Shown here: in pieces, positions 47,621-60,384 of the stretch
How positions within the stretch are numbered: position 1 is the stretch's first letter
Layout of the letters: every line of letters starts with the position of its first letter
Assembly: GCA_001600055.1 (NCBI GenBank)
Contig: BCIV01000017.1
Span: 434,001-498,000, forward strand
Origin: Filobasidium wieringae
Lineage: Eukaryota > Basidiomycota > Tremellomycetes > Filobasidiales > Filobasidiaceae
Direction: 5' to 3'
DNA length: 64,000 nt
Notes under the pieces: generated by a model
Databases searched by the model: none
What the model was told of the DNA's origin: nothing
Seen by the model: the letters and a program-made list of their open reading frames with translations, nothing else
Position numbers and translations under genes: made by a program

Positions 47621-48346
47621 TTAGATTGCGATCTGATCAACAACTAGGCTTCTAGCTCTAGCTTTCGTCTCTTCTGCCAAGTTCTCCTTATTGTTGGCAT
47701 ATGATAAGAATGTATTCCAACCGAGTCCTACGAGCTATTGTAAACGGAATAAACTGTCTATTGCCAGCTCGCTGAATGGTATGAATGCTCACTTGGATGA
47801 ACAGCAACCTATGCAGAGGAGGAATTAGAGAAAAATTGACGATTTGCGCTGGGCCAAAGACCGTCCAAGAGTTAAGCAGTGCTTGTGGGTATACCCGTTC
47901 GACCTTTGCCTTTACTTGTTCAAACGTTTTTCCCTCTAGGAACCCAGTAGTAGTCCCTGCCATGAACAAAACATGGAAATGATATCGGTTTGAAATGTTA
48001 CAAAAGCCCAGTGCGGTATATACTTACAGAAAACTCCAGTAATGAAACTGCCCCAGCAGAAGATATCTAAACCAGTTCTAGTAATTACTGTAGCCGCTTT
48101 GTTGGACATGGTAACCTTCTGTAGAGTACCAAACCAGGCGTTCGCCAACGGAGCAAATATGCATGACCCATAGAATGCCATTCTCGCTGTTCGAACCAAA
48201 TCGTGATTCGTCCTCCGGTGCTCGAAGCCCTGCTGTGATATCGTATCTCCCACAGCGAAGAGAACCCCAGAAGTGGCCATCCGCGTACGCAAGGGATGTT
48301 TGACAAGAGTCTCACAGTACGCTTTCCAGAGTCTGCTGTTGATCAT
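47621..48346 (-). CDS. SYM1: Mpv17/PMP22-family mitochondrial inner-membrane protein
   Basis: The start is ATG 48346 (MINSRLWKAYCETLVKHPLR), then RMATSGVLFAVGDTISQQG, ARMAFYGSCIFAPLANAWFG and RTGLDIFCWGSF, the four-helix Mpv17 fold. After an intron (about 48030-47970), FMAGTTTGFLEGKTFEQVK and TVFGPAQIVNFSLIPPLHR follow, and a last exon reads LGWNTFLSYANNKEN, ending at 47621-47623. WxxWP-like and PxxRL/GWN signatures are in the family positions. Yeast Sym1 is a stress-induced inner-membrane channel-like protein supporting mitochondrial DNA and TCA intermediates. A TAGTCACGTGAGG site lies about 35 bp upstream of the start codon. Confidence 0.9.
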
Positions 48347-49161
48347 GTTGCAGCTACGTTGTTCGAAATTGGGTAGTCACGTGAGGAACAAGGAGTATGG
48401 TGTTCAGAGGGTATGACCTCGACAGCTCGCTAGTTGCCTAGTTGGAGTTGTTGAACGGTGCAGCCCATCCAGATTGCAAGGCAAATGCAAACAAGTCATG
48501 CAAGTCAACCACCATCGGAGACAATCATAAATCGGCCGACTTTTTTTACATCCGAAGATCTCCGTGATCCACTTTTGAAACTGCATATTTGGTAATCAGA
48601 ATTACGAATTACATGTGCACGTGACAAGAATCGGCGTCAACAACATGGATGCCTTATAGCTTGCGTTTGATCGTACATAAACGAGATAACCACCGGATGA
48701 TCGGGGAGGGAAAGGAAAAGGTGATTGTCGGAAACCGGCGTACTCGAATTAGTTGGTTTGGTTGGCATTCGAACGACGCAATCTACACTGAGTACACTGA
48801 CCGACCCTGCATCGAGTTTGACGATTCGGGGCGGGTGCAAATGTTGCACATGCATAAAGATCAAGTGCTTGTAATTGGATACCAAGAGGTTTTCGCTCTA
48901 TGTGGTCAAACTCTCATGCCAATCCAAGGTCACCGGTTTTCGATTGCATCCTCTTAAATGGAAGGATAGACGTGTTGCCGGGAGTCATGCCTGGGATGCC
49001 AAACCCATCAAAGGTTCCACACCTGCAGAACAAGCTTGTACACGAGTTACTCTTGGCTCATTTGCACAAGCTATTCAGCGCAAACCTGGAGCATATTACA
49101 CCAGAGCTTCTACATGGTACAGAGATATGATACAGTCAAGCGGTTTGCGTTAGGAGAGGGA
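48347..49161. other. Intergenic region SYM1 / DHR1
   Basis: An 815-bp spacer between two minus-strand genes. A 102-codon plus-strand frame (48649-48957, ATG start) has mixed composition and no domain I recognise; I do not call it a gene. GTCACGTGAGG at about 48378-48388 and CACGTGAC near 48617 lie upstream of SYM1. No repeat or RNA gene is visible. Confidence 0.5.
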
Positions 49162-52100
49162 TCAAACCTGTGTGATCCATCTGCCACGGTCCTTCTTCTG
49201 TATGACTTTGATGACGGGAAGATCGAGTCCTAGATCGCCATAATGAGGAGTCACGAATGCCTCTCGTGTCTCTTGCCCCGCCGCTTCCTTCAGGTTCTTC
49301 GCCTTGGATGCCGCCGAAGGCATCTCCAATGGTCGAGAGAACGTGCACAACGACTTGCCTAACTTCGGTAGCCAAGCAGGATTTATCCTGGTGATGGCTG
49401 CGTAGAGTAAAAGATGAGTTGGAGTAACGCTTGAGTTGGCATGGAAGAAAGACCTACTTCGTACCCATACCCTGCTAGTTCTCACGACTTCACCGAAAAC
49501 GATCCAGTCAGGCGGCGCGCTACCATACAAAGCGCTGCTAGGATGGATAAAGGTTTGATCCGGTACTCCAACAGCCTTGTAAACGACGCCCTTGGTGTTT
49601 TCGTACTTGTCTCCGGATTTGCTCTTTGACACTAGGTCGGCTCGGACAGCCACCTGATCGATAAATCCAGCACAGAGAATCTGTCTGATTACTTTGAGCT
49701 AGGATAATACTCGATTCAGCTTTCATTTCGCTCTCCGAGCAAGAAGACTACCAACCTGTGTGTCATTAGGTGGCATCAGCTTCATCTGATGACTGAGCTT
49801 AGAGCCTGGTAATTGCTGCATGGCAATCGAGGTGATCTGCTGACGCAACTGTTGTATCTCGTTCATCGCCTATAACAACGACACGAGATTGAGCTCGCGA
49901 ATCCTAGTCGGCCGTGATTGCAGCTCACCTTTGCGCGGACAAAGTTCCTAGAACAGAAAGTTGGATCGCTTCCTTCAAAATCGTATGCCCCGACAAGAGC
50001 AACGAGTTTGAAAAGATCACTCGCACCTCCTCCTAGGCTTCCGAAACGCTACGCAGGTACAAAAAGATTAGTGGTTGAATGATCCGAGAAGAATTATATG
50101 TACCGTACCTGCTGCGATTTAAAGAACGCTCGCCTCTTAGCTCTTCTTTCCTCCTTCTCCCTCATATCAACGTTCTTGATGTGCTTATACTCGGGTACCT
50201 CATTTTCTAGGTTGTCTAAGTTGTCCTCTTCCTCCCCCTGCTGTAAGCCAAGACTTTCCTCGCGCAAGAAAGGATCTCCTACCGAGAGTCCCGCCACAAT
50301 CGCGATCACATATGGCATGCAGCCGTACTGCTGTCCGATAACAAGCATTTTCCCGAATCTCGGTGTTACTGGGAAATTTGACATGGAAATCCCGAGTGCA
50401 GTAATCTTCCCACCGACGGTTCCTGTCCGTTCCTTTCCGTTGATCATGGTTGTACCAGTCGTAGATTCGAGGGCTCCTAGATGCGTCAACAGGGACTCGG
50501 CCTTCTTGAGACCTATTCGATCGGGAGGGGTGGGAAATGGGAAGTTGACAACCGCATCGATATTCATGCTTTTCATTTGCAGAACAATCCCTTCGATAGG
50601 CATGCGCAAAATCTCCGGCATTGAAAAGTCTTCGAAATGGTTCTCAAACATAGCTGAAGAGAATAGCCTATAACAATGTCCAGGACCCGTACGTCCTGCA
50701 CGTCCTGCTCGTTGTGCTGCAGAAGCCTTGGAGATCCAACCGACGGAAAATGTCTGCACTCCTGAAGCTGGATCATATTGTCTCTAGAAACAAATATAAT
50801 GATGAGAGATAGTAAGACGCCTACCTATTTAGGCCACGTACTTCTTTAACTCGGCCCGTATCCACCACGTATTTGATATTAGGGATTGTCAAGGAGGTTT
50901 CGGCAACATTGGTGGCGACTACTACCAGACGATGTCCCTCTGGAGGCGGATCGAAGACCTTCAGCTGCTGATCGTTTGCCAGCAGCGAGTACAGCGGTAG
51001 AACATGGATGGGAACTGTAGACAAGCAGTAGATCAGCACAGGACGTCAAACAATATTGTGCTCGATTGTTATCTACCTTCAGATTCTTCTTTGTCGATCC
51101 CCAGTTTTTCGTCATCATCAGAGTCTTCGTCCGTGTCTAGAGCTTCCGCATCAAGGTCCGCATCCTCAACTCCGTCATCGACATCACCAGCGAGGTCGTC
51201 ATTGTAACCGATATCTAGATCCTCGACCTCCAAAGCAGCTGTCATACCATCAGAAAGCTATTAGTATGCTATCTAAACTTTCAAGAGGATACCTCTTACC
51301 GTCAACGATAGAAACTGAGGCCGTTATGGTCGAGGATTTATCGTCATTGCCAAGCTCCCAGGCTCTGGCAGCCTTGTCCTGAACGAGCCCTGACACCTGG
51401 GTTTTATCCCTAGCTCTTTGTCGTTCCGCGATGGCCTTTTTGCTGTATCTACGCTCCAGCTTGCGGCATAGCGCAGTGATCTCCCCTTGACCAGTCATAA
51501 ATACTAACACCCCCCCAGCAGGCAACCTGGAATGAATTTTGCAGACTTTCTTATATGCCTCCGTGACGTAGTCATTCGTAGTCCTCCGGCTAAAGTGTAC
51601 TGTCACCGGATGCTGTCGAGCTGAAATCTCAATGACTGGAGGCGGCTTTGCAAACAAGGTTTTGTTCGCAGCGAAGTCGGAAACACGTAGAGTGGCCGAC
51701 ATGATAACGATTCGCAATGGCTACAACGACAACAATCAGCAAGGACCACTACATCGGATACTGCGAGCAGCATCATGCTTACCTTCACATTATCTTTCTT
51801 GTCTCGCCATAGCTTTTCTCTCAACTTTGCAACTCGGCTCAATACTCCAACAAGGACGTCCGTGTTGACCCCACGTTCGTGCGCTTCATCCACAACAACG
51901 ACCGAGTAGCGGCTCAGCAGGAAGTCGGTGGCCAATTCCCGTAGCAGAACACCGTCAGTCATGAATTTGATGGCCGTGTCTTGTGATGTCGTTGAGGAGT
52001 AACGGATCTGATGAGCAACCAATTTCGATTGCGGACCTTGATTGAGCTCAGATGCGACTCTGACAGCGAGCGATACTGCTGCTACTCTTCGTGGCTGCGT

Positions 52101-54140
52101 CACTGCAATCATACCTGGATTATCAGAGCCAGGGAATCCAAAGCCGGCTTCATATAACATCTGAGGGATTTGCGTTGTCTTTCCACTACCAGTCTCACCA
52201 CATATTACTACTACTGGGTTGAGCAGGATGGCTTCCATAATAGGCTGTTCCTCGGCGACAACCGGTAGTTGTTGTCGAGCTTCATCAACCGATGGTCTAC
52301 GCTTCATCGATGGTCGAGGGCCTGAGCCCTTCAATTTGTCAAGTTTTTGCGAATCCGACGGCTTTCTTTCCTGCGGTGTCTCCCCCTCTCTCGATAGTAG
52401 CGATGTTGAAGGTATAGTATAATCAGCCCCAAGAGGTCCGATCTTAGGCATGATCGGCCCCGTCGTGACGCCCTCGACGTATGGCTTATTGAGCGCGAGC
52501 AGATCGGGTGCAAGGTTGACGCCGGTTTGCTGTAATGCCCATTGCCTGAACTTTGCTCTTTTCTGCTTGGCTGTCGTATTCTCCTCGTCCTTTTGTTCCT
52601 CCTCGCTATCTTCATCGCTTTCAGCTCCATCGATCTCAGAATCACCGCTGTCTTCAGCATCCATGAGCTCGTCCTCGTCTTCAGTCTCGTCTTCCCCCTC
52701 CTCCAAATCGTCTTCGCTAACATCCTCGTCTCCATCGCTATCCTCTTCATTAGAATCTTCTTCGTTGGCATCTTCTATGGCATCGATCATCGCTTGACGT
52801 TTTCGCAACAAACGCTTCTCTGCTCCGGTCATCCTCGTAAGCTGGTAAAAAGGGATGTTTGAGCTTCCGAATGAGAAGGCATTCAATCTGAAACAATTAC
52901 CCGAGGTTTTTGGGTCCGAATGACCACCCTGGGCCCAACGACAGAACCGTCTGGTGCCTTCTTCAAGGCTGAACCTATGGCTAACGACGAGCCAGGAGTG
53001 TTTCTGATCTGTGGAGTTTCCTGAACCGGGACATCCTCCTCGACAGCCATCTCCAACAGCTTTTCGATATCGGCTGGGGCAAGTGGTACTTCTTCCTTGG
53101 CAGCAGTGCCACTCTCCGGTACTTGGTCATCGGTACTGTAATCTAGATCTGAACCGTTGGTTGCTACAGCTGATACGGTATTGCCCCACTTATCCTGGAG
53201 TTGGGTATGAGTTGTTAGCGATTTTACAGTCCGGACCTGAGCGGACACCTACCTTCTTTGTCTTCTTCTTCTTTGACTTATTGGCCGGATTTGATGTGAC
53301 AGAGTTTTTGATTGATTTTTCGAGTGGCTGCTCATTCTCATCAGCCTCCACAATGGTACCGTTCTTCTCCGCTCGTTTGAGTCTTTTCGCTTCTCGAAAC
53401 CGCAAGGTATCGTCTTCCCGGTCACCTGTCATGTCCTTAAGACCCTCGTTGTCATCATCGCTTACTTCACCAGAGATACCATTCCGCCTGGCTGCTTTAT
53501 GCAGTGCTCTTCTGACATCGAGGTCTTCCCTCTTGTCTACTCTCTGTTGTGCGCTCAGAGGGTTGGTAGGGAACTGTCCCAGTGTTGATGTCGATTTCAA
53601 TCTGGAAGCTATGGAAGTAATTGGTAATGATGATGGACCCGCTCCATGCGATCCCGAATTGGAGGGGAGTTTGTAAGATTGCGCTATGATCTCAAGTGAC
53701 TCCAGCCGAGACTCTTGTTTCAGTTTTTTGGTCTAGACCGTCGCTGCCTATAAGTACCTAACAAAAGCAGGATGATAGAAGACTGAGAACTGACAATAAA
53801 AGCGTCAAGCCGTTTCCTTTTCTTCGAGCTGATCTGTTCACCCTTGTGAATCAGCTCCTCTCGCATCGCCTATAACAGTAGCGGGCAAACGTTGAGCATG
53901 TTTTTAGAGTCCTTGGCTGTCGCTTTGACCGACCTGCATGCGCCTCTCTCTCTCCTCTTCCCTCTGACCTGGCAAGATCATATCCAATTCTCCGGCATGT
54001 TCTACAACGGATACTTCTAATTGTTCATCTTCAACCTCTTCCTGCTTGGTCGTGCTTCGCCTTCGCTTCTTGTGAGACGATCCACCAAGGGTCGATTGTC
54101 GTGCCTTGGCATTGTATCGCTGTCTTACAGGCGGTCCCAT
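49162..54140 (-). CDS. ECM16: DEAH-box RNA helicase Dhr1/Ecm16 (DHX37)
   Basis: Begins [20 protein letters not shown] with basic, nucleolar-type KKRRR stretches, then an acidic low-complexity region ([15 protein letters not shown]...) before the helicase core: [89 protein letters not shown] and [15 protein letters not shown]2 and OB-fold regions follow ([28 protein letters not shown]), ending [11 protein letters not shown] at 49162. The acidic N-terminal block and QTGVN motif match DHX37/Dhr1, which removes U3 snoRNA during 40S maturation, rather than spliceosomal DEAH proteins. About ten introns. Confidence 0.92.
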
Positions 54141-54327
54141 GATGTTTGGCTGAAGATATACAGCGGATTCTGTAGAATGGCGGTGTCAGTGAGCTTTTGC
54201 TGCTAGACACCTGCTATCGGTACCTCCAGGTTCCAAAATCAGGTCGGGGATACGGAAGCAGATTAGCAATGCTATCCGTGATTATTACACAGATATATTT
54301 TTATGAACGGATGCTCAAACATGAACA

Positions 54328-54415
54328 GGCCCCTTAGCTCAGTGGTAGAGTATACGATTCCAACTCATTCTGGATAACAATCGTGCGGTCGTGCGTTCAA
54401 TCCGCCCAGGGGTCA
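54328..54415 (+). tRNA. tRNA-Trp (anticodon CCA) with a 16-nt intron
   Basis: The acceptor stem GGCCCCT pairs with AGGGGTC (one G-U), the D arm is GCTC-AGTGGTA-GAGT, and the anticodon stem TACGA pairs with TCGTG. The loop reads TT-CCA-A plus intron plus A, with anticodon at 54360-54362 and intron CTCATTCTGGATAACA at 54364-54379, one base 3' of the anticodon. The intron contains TGG, complementary to the anticodon, as expected. The T arm GTGCG-TTCAATC-CGCCC has one mismatch (T50/C64). TTTCTTTTT directly downstream is a Pol III terminator. No other anticodon reading fits. Confidence 0.9.
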
Positions 54416-55458
54416 TTTCTTTTTAGCTAAAATAAAAAGGGACCTCAATCGCGCTACGTGGGCGGATCGTCATCGTCTAGAGAACCAGCGTTTACGGTTA
54501 GGGGAAGTACGTGCAAGGGAGATATCGGGACAAGAGAACTTGCGCGACTCGCGCCTGATTCCGACAGACGAGCAATCGATGGAACCTCCTTTGTTTGATA
54601 TGAGTATACCACTGCTCTCAGATCACCAACAAATCATCTACACTCTTACTGGCCATCGTGCAACCGCGGCCGGAGGAATGTGTTTAGATACCTTGAAGGT
54701 ACAAGGATTCTTATATGATGAACTTGACCTATGGGAGACCATGGCCAATGAGTGGTTTGTGAGCTAGGGTTGTTCCTACACATATGAACATCTTCATTGT
54801 TCAAGCATTCGTCACTCATGCTCGACCGAAGCAAGGAAAGACAGTTCACGACGGTTTGCCGTAGAGAATCTCTAATCCAGCGACAGAGTGCCGTAACGAC
54901 TTGCTGAGGTCTTTCATTCTGAGCGAATTGCTCTGCTTGCTTATTGGCGGTCAAACGTTTCTGTACATACACAACAAACGGGGTATTACGATGTTTGGCT
55001 GATCCACGAGGCTTTCCAGTGACTGCTCATGGGTATCGGCTGAGCGATTATCAGTTGTATACCAGTTGATCCACTTGTAGTTGATATGGTTACAGACAAT
55101 CCCATTCTTGCACCGTTCAATCAGTGATGGTTCAAGGGATGGACCTTTCTGCCCACACCGCAACTTCAATGACGGCGGTGGTATCATCGTATTCGTCGAC
55201 TAGAAACCATCCGTAGTATAGTATAGCATAAAATCACAGTTTCTTAACACAGGGGGTGGCATGACCGTACAAAAGACAGCGGGAAATTAAGAACCGAATC
55301 GAACCGTACACAGAAGAATCAAGGGAGGGCGGTACCGAGACACGTTTTGAATGAGAAGTAACTACTATAAAAGGATCGCAAATCGAGAGGAGGATAGAGA
55401 GAGAAAACCGTTCCACATTTCGTGAGCCCCCCTTCCTCTTCCTATCCGTCATCCTGCA
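54416..55458. other. Spacer downstream of the tRNA
   Basis: About 1 kb between the tRNA and the stop codon of the membrane-protein gene. A 75-codon plus-strand frame (54540-54767) and two overlapping minus-strand frames (54972-54646 and 55187-54951) exist; the minus frames could form a small spliced gene (PFVVYVQKRLTANKQAEQF, CRWIRDSLRQ), but I recognise no domain and the splice sites are unclear. Left uncalled. Confidence 0.4.
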
Positions 55459-56959
55459 TCAGAAAGCACCAGCTTGTGATCCTCTATGGACCGGTACGGC
55501 ATATGGATCATGTGAACCAGCGTGGTCTTGCTCTTCAGCATAAGATCGGGTGTACGGATCGTACGCCGGCTGATACCCTCGACCTTGACCGTGCGTGTTG
55601 GAACCAAGAGGCGCTCCCGAGCCAGAAACCGTCCTTCCTCTCAATGGATCCGTATTATACCCATACCCCGTAGGTTGTCTTCCCGGGGATGTAGCAGTAA
55701 ACGCGACCGCTTCAGGTCCATACGATTTCCTCCCATCCGATCGTGAATCGTAATCATCATGCTCAAATGCCCCTGCCCCATCATCCACATCGGAATAAGC
55801 CACTCCCCATTCCCCACTGGTCGATTTCTCCCTTGCATTCAGATCCAAAGGGGGTGCGAGGGTGACGGGTGCAGGGCGTTGAAGTTCCTCGGATTGGTGT
55901 TGAGCTGCATCCGTCTGAGCGCTACGAAAAGGTTTGGATCCCCATTTAGGAACCGCTTCGTCCTCTTTCCTCTCCTCTGCCGCTCTCAACGGGGAAGGTC
56001 TCGCAGGTTGATATCTCGCCACAGGGTTACTAGCAGCCAGAGCGGCCTCCCTCTCCAAAGCCGCTTCGATCCTCTGTTGAGCTCGAGATCGTTTATCCGA
56101 CCCGGAAGACGAACTAGACGTGGTCGTCCCGGTAGGTGATCGAGAACCGGAGGAACCGGCTGATCGAGGGGAAGCGGACTCGTTTGACGGATTGGCGACG
56201 GGAGCATCGACGTATTGGTTGTACGAGCGACCGTCTGAAGCCTGTCTCCCATGGGAAGGAGGGGTGGAATCGTACTGTCTCTCTTGTCCATAAGCATATC
56301 TAGAATCCTGGTCCAATACGTAAGGGGAAGATGCCGCCACAGCCCCAACGGGAGCACCATGGTTGTAACCCCCTTTGTTCGAATACATTTGCTTCTCTTC
56401 CGCTGTCGAAGCGACGGATTGCATGGAGACTGCAGACTTAGAATGACTGGACAAATTGGGTCTAGTCGCATTCTTCTTGTTCGTCCGTGCTAGAGCTCTT
56501 ATTCTTCGATCCTAGTTGACATTATCGCTTGATCAGTAACTTAAAGGGATAAGAACACTTGGAGGATGTGGAAGACTCACCTCCTTTTCTTTCTCTCCCT
56601 TTTGATGGCACCAGTACCATATTCCTCCTACTAGACAGACAGCCACAACTCCAGCGATGATTCCACCGACAATGGGACCTGTTGACGAATCATCCGGGAA
56701 GAATCAGCTTGAGGTCCAGTACGGTATTTTGGAAGTCATGACTCACCAATTGGAACTTTAGCAGCTCCAGGTCTTTGATGCAGGACGATGGTCGTACATC
56801 AGCTCTTGTCGCACTCGAACTGACGTGCTGTCGGAACGCTCACCTCGTGTAGGAGCTTGTTCCCGTTGGACTGTCCTCCGCAACACTTGTTACGGTCACT
56901 ACCGCCTGCCTCTTGACCAGCATCCTCTTCGTAGTCGTACTTGGGGTTTCGAAACTCAT
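55459..56959 (-). CDS. Single-pass membrane protein with disordered cytosolic tail
   Basis: The best start is the ATG at 56959, preceded by AAAA: MSFETPSTTTKRMLVKRQAV, then VVTVTSVAEDSPTGTSS and, after an intron, RPGAAKVPI. A second intron leads to GPIVGGIIAGVVAVCLVGGI, a single transmembrane helix, followed by WYWCHQKGEKEKE and a basic stop-transfer DRRIRALARTNKK. The rest (about 330 residues) is disordered, Ser/Gly/Asp/Tyr-rich, with SSSSSGSDKRSRAQQRIEAALEREAAL as the only helical part. The layout (short Ser/Thr ectodomain, one helix, long cytosolic tail) resembles Mid2/Skg6-type cell-wall or polarity sensors, but no conserved domain supports that name. No cleavable signal peptide is seen. 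Confidence 0.7.
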
Positions 56960-57875
56960 TTTTCTAACGCTTCAACGATTGGTCTGGCTTCACGGATGGG
57001 CGGTAAAGACTCTACAGAAGACGAGTCTTGTTTGATGGATGATTGTCGTTTGTTGTTATTGTTCTGGCCAGCCAATTTAGGTCAGAAAGGGAAACTGAAA
57101 GGGCGTTGCTGCCTGGCTTTCAAGGGAGTGTAATGTTCAAGCGAATGGAAGAGCGCAAAGGTGCTAGTACGTCGGGAAAGAACTTAAGGAAAGACGAGAA
57201 GGATGGGAAGTCGAGTCGAGGTCGAGGTGGTGAGAATGGATCGATCTATGTTATTGTTGTCCGGTCCGTCTTTGCTTTCCTTTGACGCGTTCCTGGTTGG
57301 AGAGCCGATCAGAAAAGGGAGAAGTGTGTACTGAACTGTGGCGACTGAGCTTCAAGCTACAGAGAAAGAGAAGAGTAGTGGTCGCAAGAGGCAAGGAAAA
57401 TGCAAAGATGGCTGGGAGAGAGGGCGAATGGATGTGATGGCCGCCATATGAACGATCACATCGCTGTGCTCGTATTTGTTTTGTGGCTGAAGGTTCGCGC
57501 GGAAAACCCACGCGCTCGTGAATTTAGATCGGTATAAACAATAAAACATGTATCGATTCTCCAAGGGACAATGGCTTTGATTGTCCTGCTGTCTCAATTG
57601 TGATCGTTCAGGTAGAATCCTAGCTTCTCGAACACTACATCCATGTCGAAATGCCATGTATTCCGCTTCGTAGGGCTTCACTGGTCGACCTCGACTGATC
57701 ACCCATTCTCTCGCACTAGTCTCCGAAATTACGCCGGAAGAAACGCGAAACCCATTTATTTCCGCGCGAAAACGTATACAACTATGGGATCGGGATGCTA
57801 CTATGCTCTATCGCTACAAAGTTCACCGGTCACCGGTATGTCCATTATCCTGTTTGTATGTGTGTGGTATGAGTC
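56960..57875. other. Intergenic region between membrane protein and DHX35
   Basis: A 916-bp spacer; both flanking genes are on the minus strand, so it holds the DHX35 terminator and the membrane-protein promoter. Short frames on both strands (for example 57043-57285 and 57352-57702) have no recognisable features. GA-rich strings occur near 57150-57240. Confidence 0.45.
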
Positions 57876-60352
57876 TCATCTCCCTTTCCCCTTCCTGAAC
57901 GTGTAAAAGTGTGGCCTGCGATCGATGTGACACACCTGATCAGTCACCCACTTATCCTTGAACCAGCTCCGCTTCGGTAACTCACGCGGCCTCTACCAAC
58001 CAATCCTGCTCGATGACCGTCAAATCCCTTATGAAGCTCTTGCTAGTCTCGATCACTTCATGATAGATGACCCAACCCGTCGTGGGTGTTCTTGTAAAGA
58101 GCACGGAAGAAGGGTGTACGTGTAATAGCTAAAGAACGAATCGGATTCAGCTCGATGCACGAAAAGGGAAAACAACCCAGCTCCACTCACTGCGTTTTCC
58201 CGGACACTCCGGTAAGTCCCATCAGGTAGCATCCTAGCCGCGTTCTACACTCCCGACCCACATCAGTCCGACGAGCTCCTCATGTTGATGCACCCTTGCG
58301 AGACATACCTTGAAATACCCAGTGACCAAACATTTCCTCAACCTGACCCCGTCCCCCTCACAACTCTCGATGGGAATGTCGAACCTCTCGAGATACTTTC
58401 TGAGTTGTTTCCGAATAGACACCGCTCGTTGTAATGCTTTATAGTTGAGTCGATGGGTGCTGCACCATTTAGGTGATGACCGGCCGTATCGAGTGAAAGC
58501 GTTGTAAGCTGGGACGAAGAAAGTCGAGCGTTAGCTGGATGAAACGTGAGTGAATGAGAAAAAGGACCCACCATTGAGTAAAGTCAAATGATCCTAAAAC
58601 CACACCGAATCAGCCCACCCCGGTTTCTTCTAAATTTCGCCACCACCTAACTCACGCCTTCCTCTGCTGTAAACTTCCTCCTCTCCACCTCTCCCAACGC
58701 ACCCGCCGCTCCTTCTCCAAAGACGAACACGTTCTGTACCGAAGTCATCGCTGCGATCGTCAAGATCTCTTCCCCACATCGATAAGTGTGCGAATTGAGT
58801 AGCTAAGTCGAACGTGATGAGCCACGATGTAGCGATGTGGATAGAACAAGCGCGACCGATGGGACTCACGATAGCAGCCATCATAGGATCCACCGGGACC
58901 TCTGCCATACAGACTCCCAACGGTCTCGTCAACCTGCCCGACTCGTCAATCGCCTTGAGGGAGAACAAGAACTCCATCGCTCTGATCATCATCTCACTAG
59001 GCGGGCTATCCATCCAATCGAACCTCAACACGTTATCTATCCCCAAAGCCTTGAGTTGGAGGATGAAGAGGGATATATCCGATCGGATCAGTTCGGGTGG
59101 AGTGGTAGGTGGCATAATTCCTAGAGTGATCGCGGAACGGGGATAGAGACGGTAGGATTTCCCAGGTTGGGTACGTCCTGCTCTTCCTGACCGTTGGTTG
59201 GCGGAAGCGACCGAACACGGCGTCACGGTCAAGACGTCCATCCCCGTTCTAGGGTTGTACGTCTTGATCTGGGGGGTCAAGCTCATCAGCCTCCTCACTC
59301 CAGCTTTGACGACGACCTTGCCTGGACCGAACGACTGACCTTGACAAATCCACAATCGACGACATAGACGATCCCCTCGATCGTCACGCTAGCCTCGGCG
59401 ATATTGGTAGCGACGATGACCTTTCTCGTATCCCTCCCTGCGGGATCAAAGACGACCTGTTGATCCTCGGCCGGCAACCCTGCGTGTAAAGGCAAGGGCA
59501 TGATCCCAGGAGCAGCCTTTGGTAATCTATCGCACGTCGGATGGTCGTTATTCAGAATCAACACATGCGTCTCATCCCTCGTTACGTTCCGCTGGTGAGA
59601 ACCCACGTTAAAGCCCTATCAGCTATCTCCTGGCAACATTCCTCGATCTCTTCTCTACCTGTCAAGAAGACCAAGATGTCCCCCTTTGGTTCCTTCATAT
59701 GAATGTCGAACACGGTCTGGATGGCGGATTCGATGTAGTTGGAACAGGGGGTGGAGAGGTAGGCGGTTTGGACGGGGTGGGTTCGGCCTTCTAGTGATAA
59801 GACTGTGGCGAGCGTGTGCGGGCGTAGGTGTGGATTAGGATCGAAAGAGGGAAGACCCCAATAAGCCCCATGAGACCTCCCAGAAAACGGCCCCAAACAG
59901 GTGACTAACTGATCGCATCATCCTTACTCGGATCATCAGGATCATCATTCCCATTAAAGTATTCCAAGAGATCTTCCCTGTCGAGTGCGAGTGCGAGTCG
60001 TTGAAAGCGTTTCGAAATCAGCCCCAGCCCTTCTCCCCCCTCGAAAGACGCTCGAAAGACCCGGCACGGGTGAGACTCACGCATCGATCGTAGCGCTCGA
60101 AATGATTATCCTCAATTCCGGACGTTTCCTCCTGATCCTAAATTCGTCAACGCGATCGCGAACGTGATATAGATGTAGATGTCGATGTCGATGTCGATGT
60201 CGATGTCGATGTCGATGTCGATGTCGATGTAGATGTAGATGTAGATGAAATGTAGATATCGATAAAGATCAGTTTACAGTTCCAGAATCAGGTAGACAAA
60301 AAGAAAATCGGATCAAGGCGGAAACTTTCGAATATCGGAATGGGATACGATC

Positions 60353-60384
<32 letters not shown>

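Noticed and set aside
48649..48957. 102-codon plus-strand frame between SYM1 and DHR1
   Set aside because: It has an ATG but no recognisable domain, no splice partners and overlaps the SYM1 promoter; not enough to call a gene.
54540..55187. Small gene near the tRNA on either strand
   Set aside because: Frames are short and overlap on both strands, splice sites are not convincing, and no homology is recognised.
60160..60250. CRISPR-like array at the tandem GATGTC repeat
   Set aside because: Units are contiguous hexamers with no spacers, inside an intron of a eukaryotic gene.
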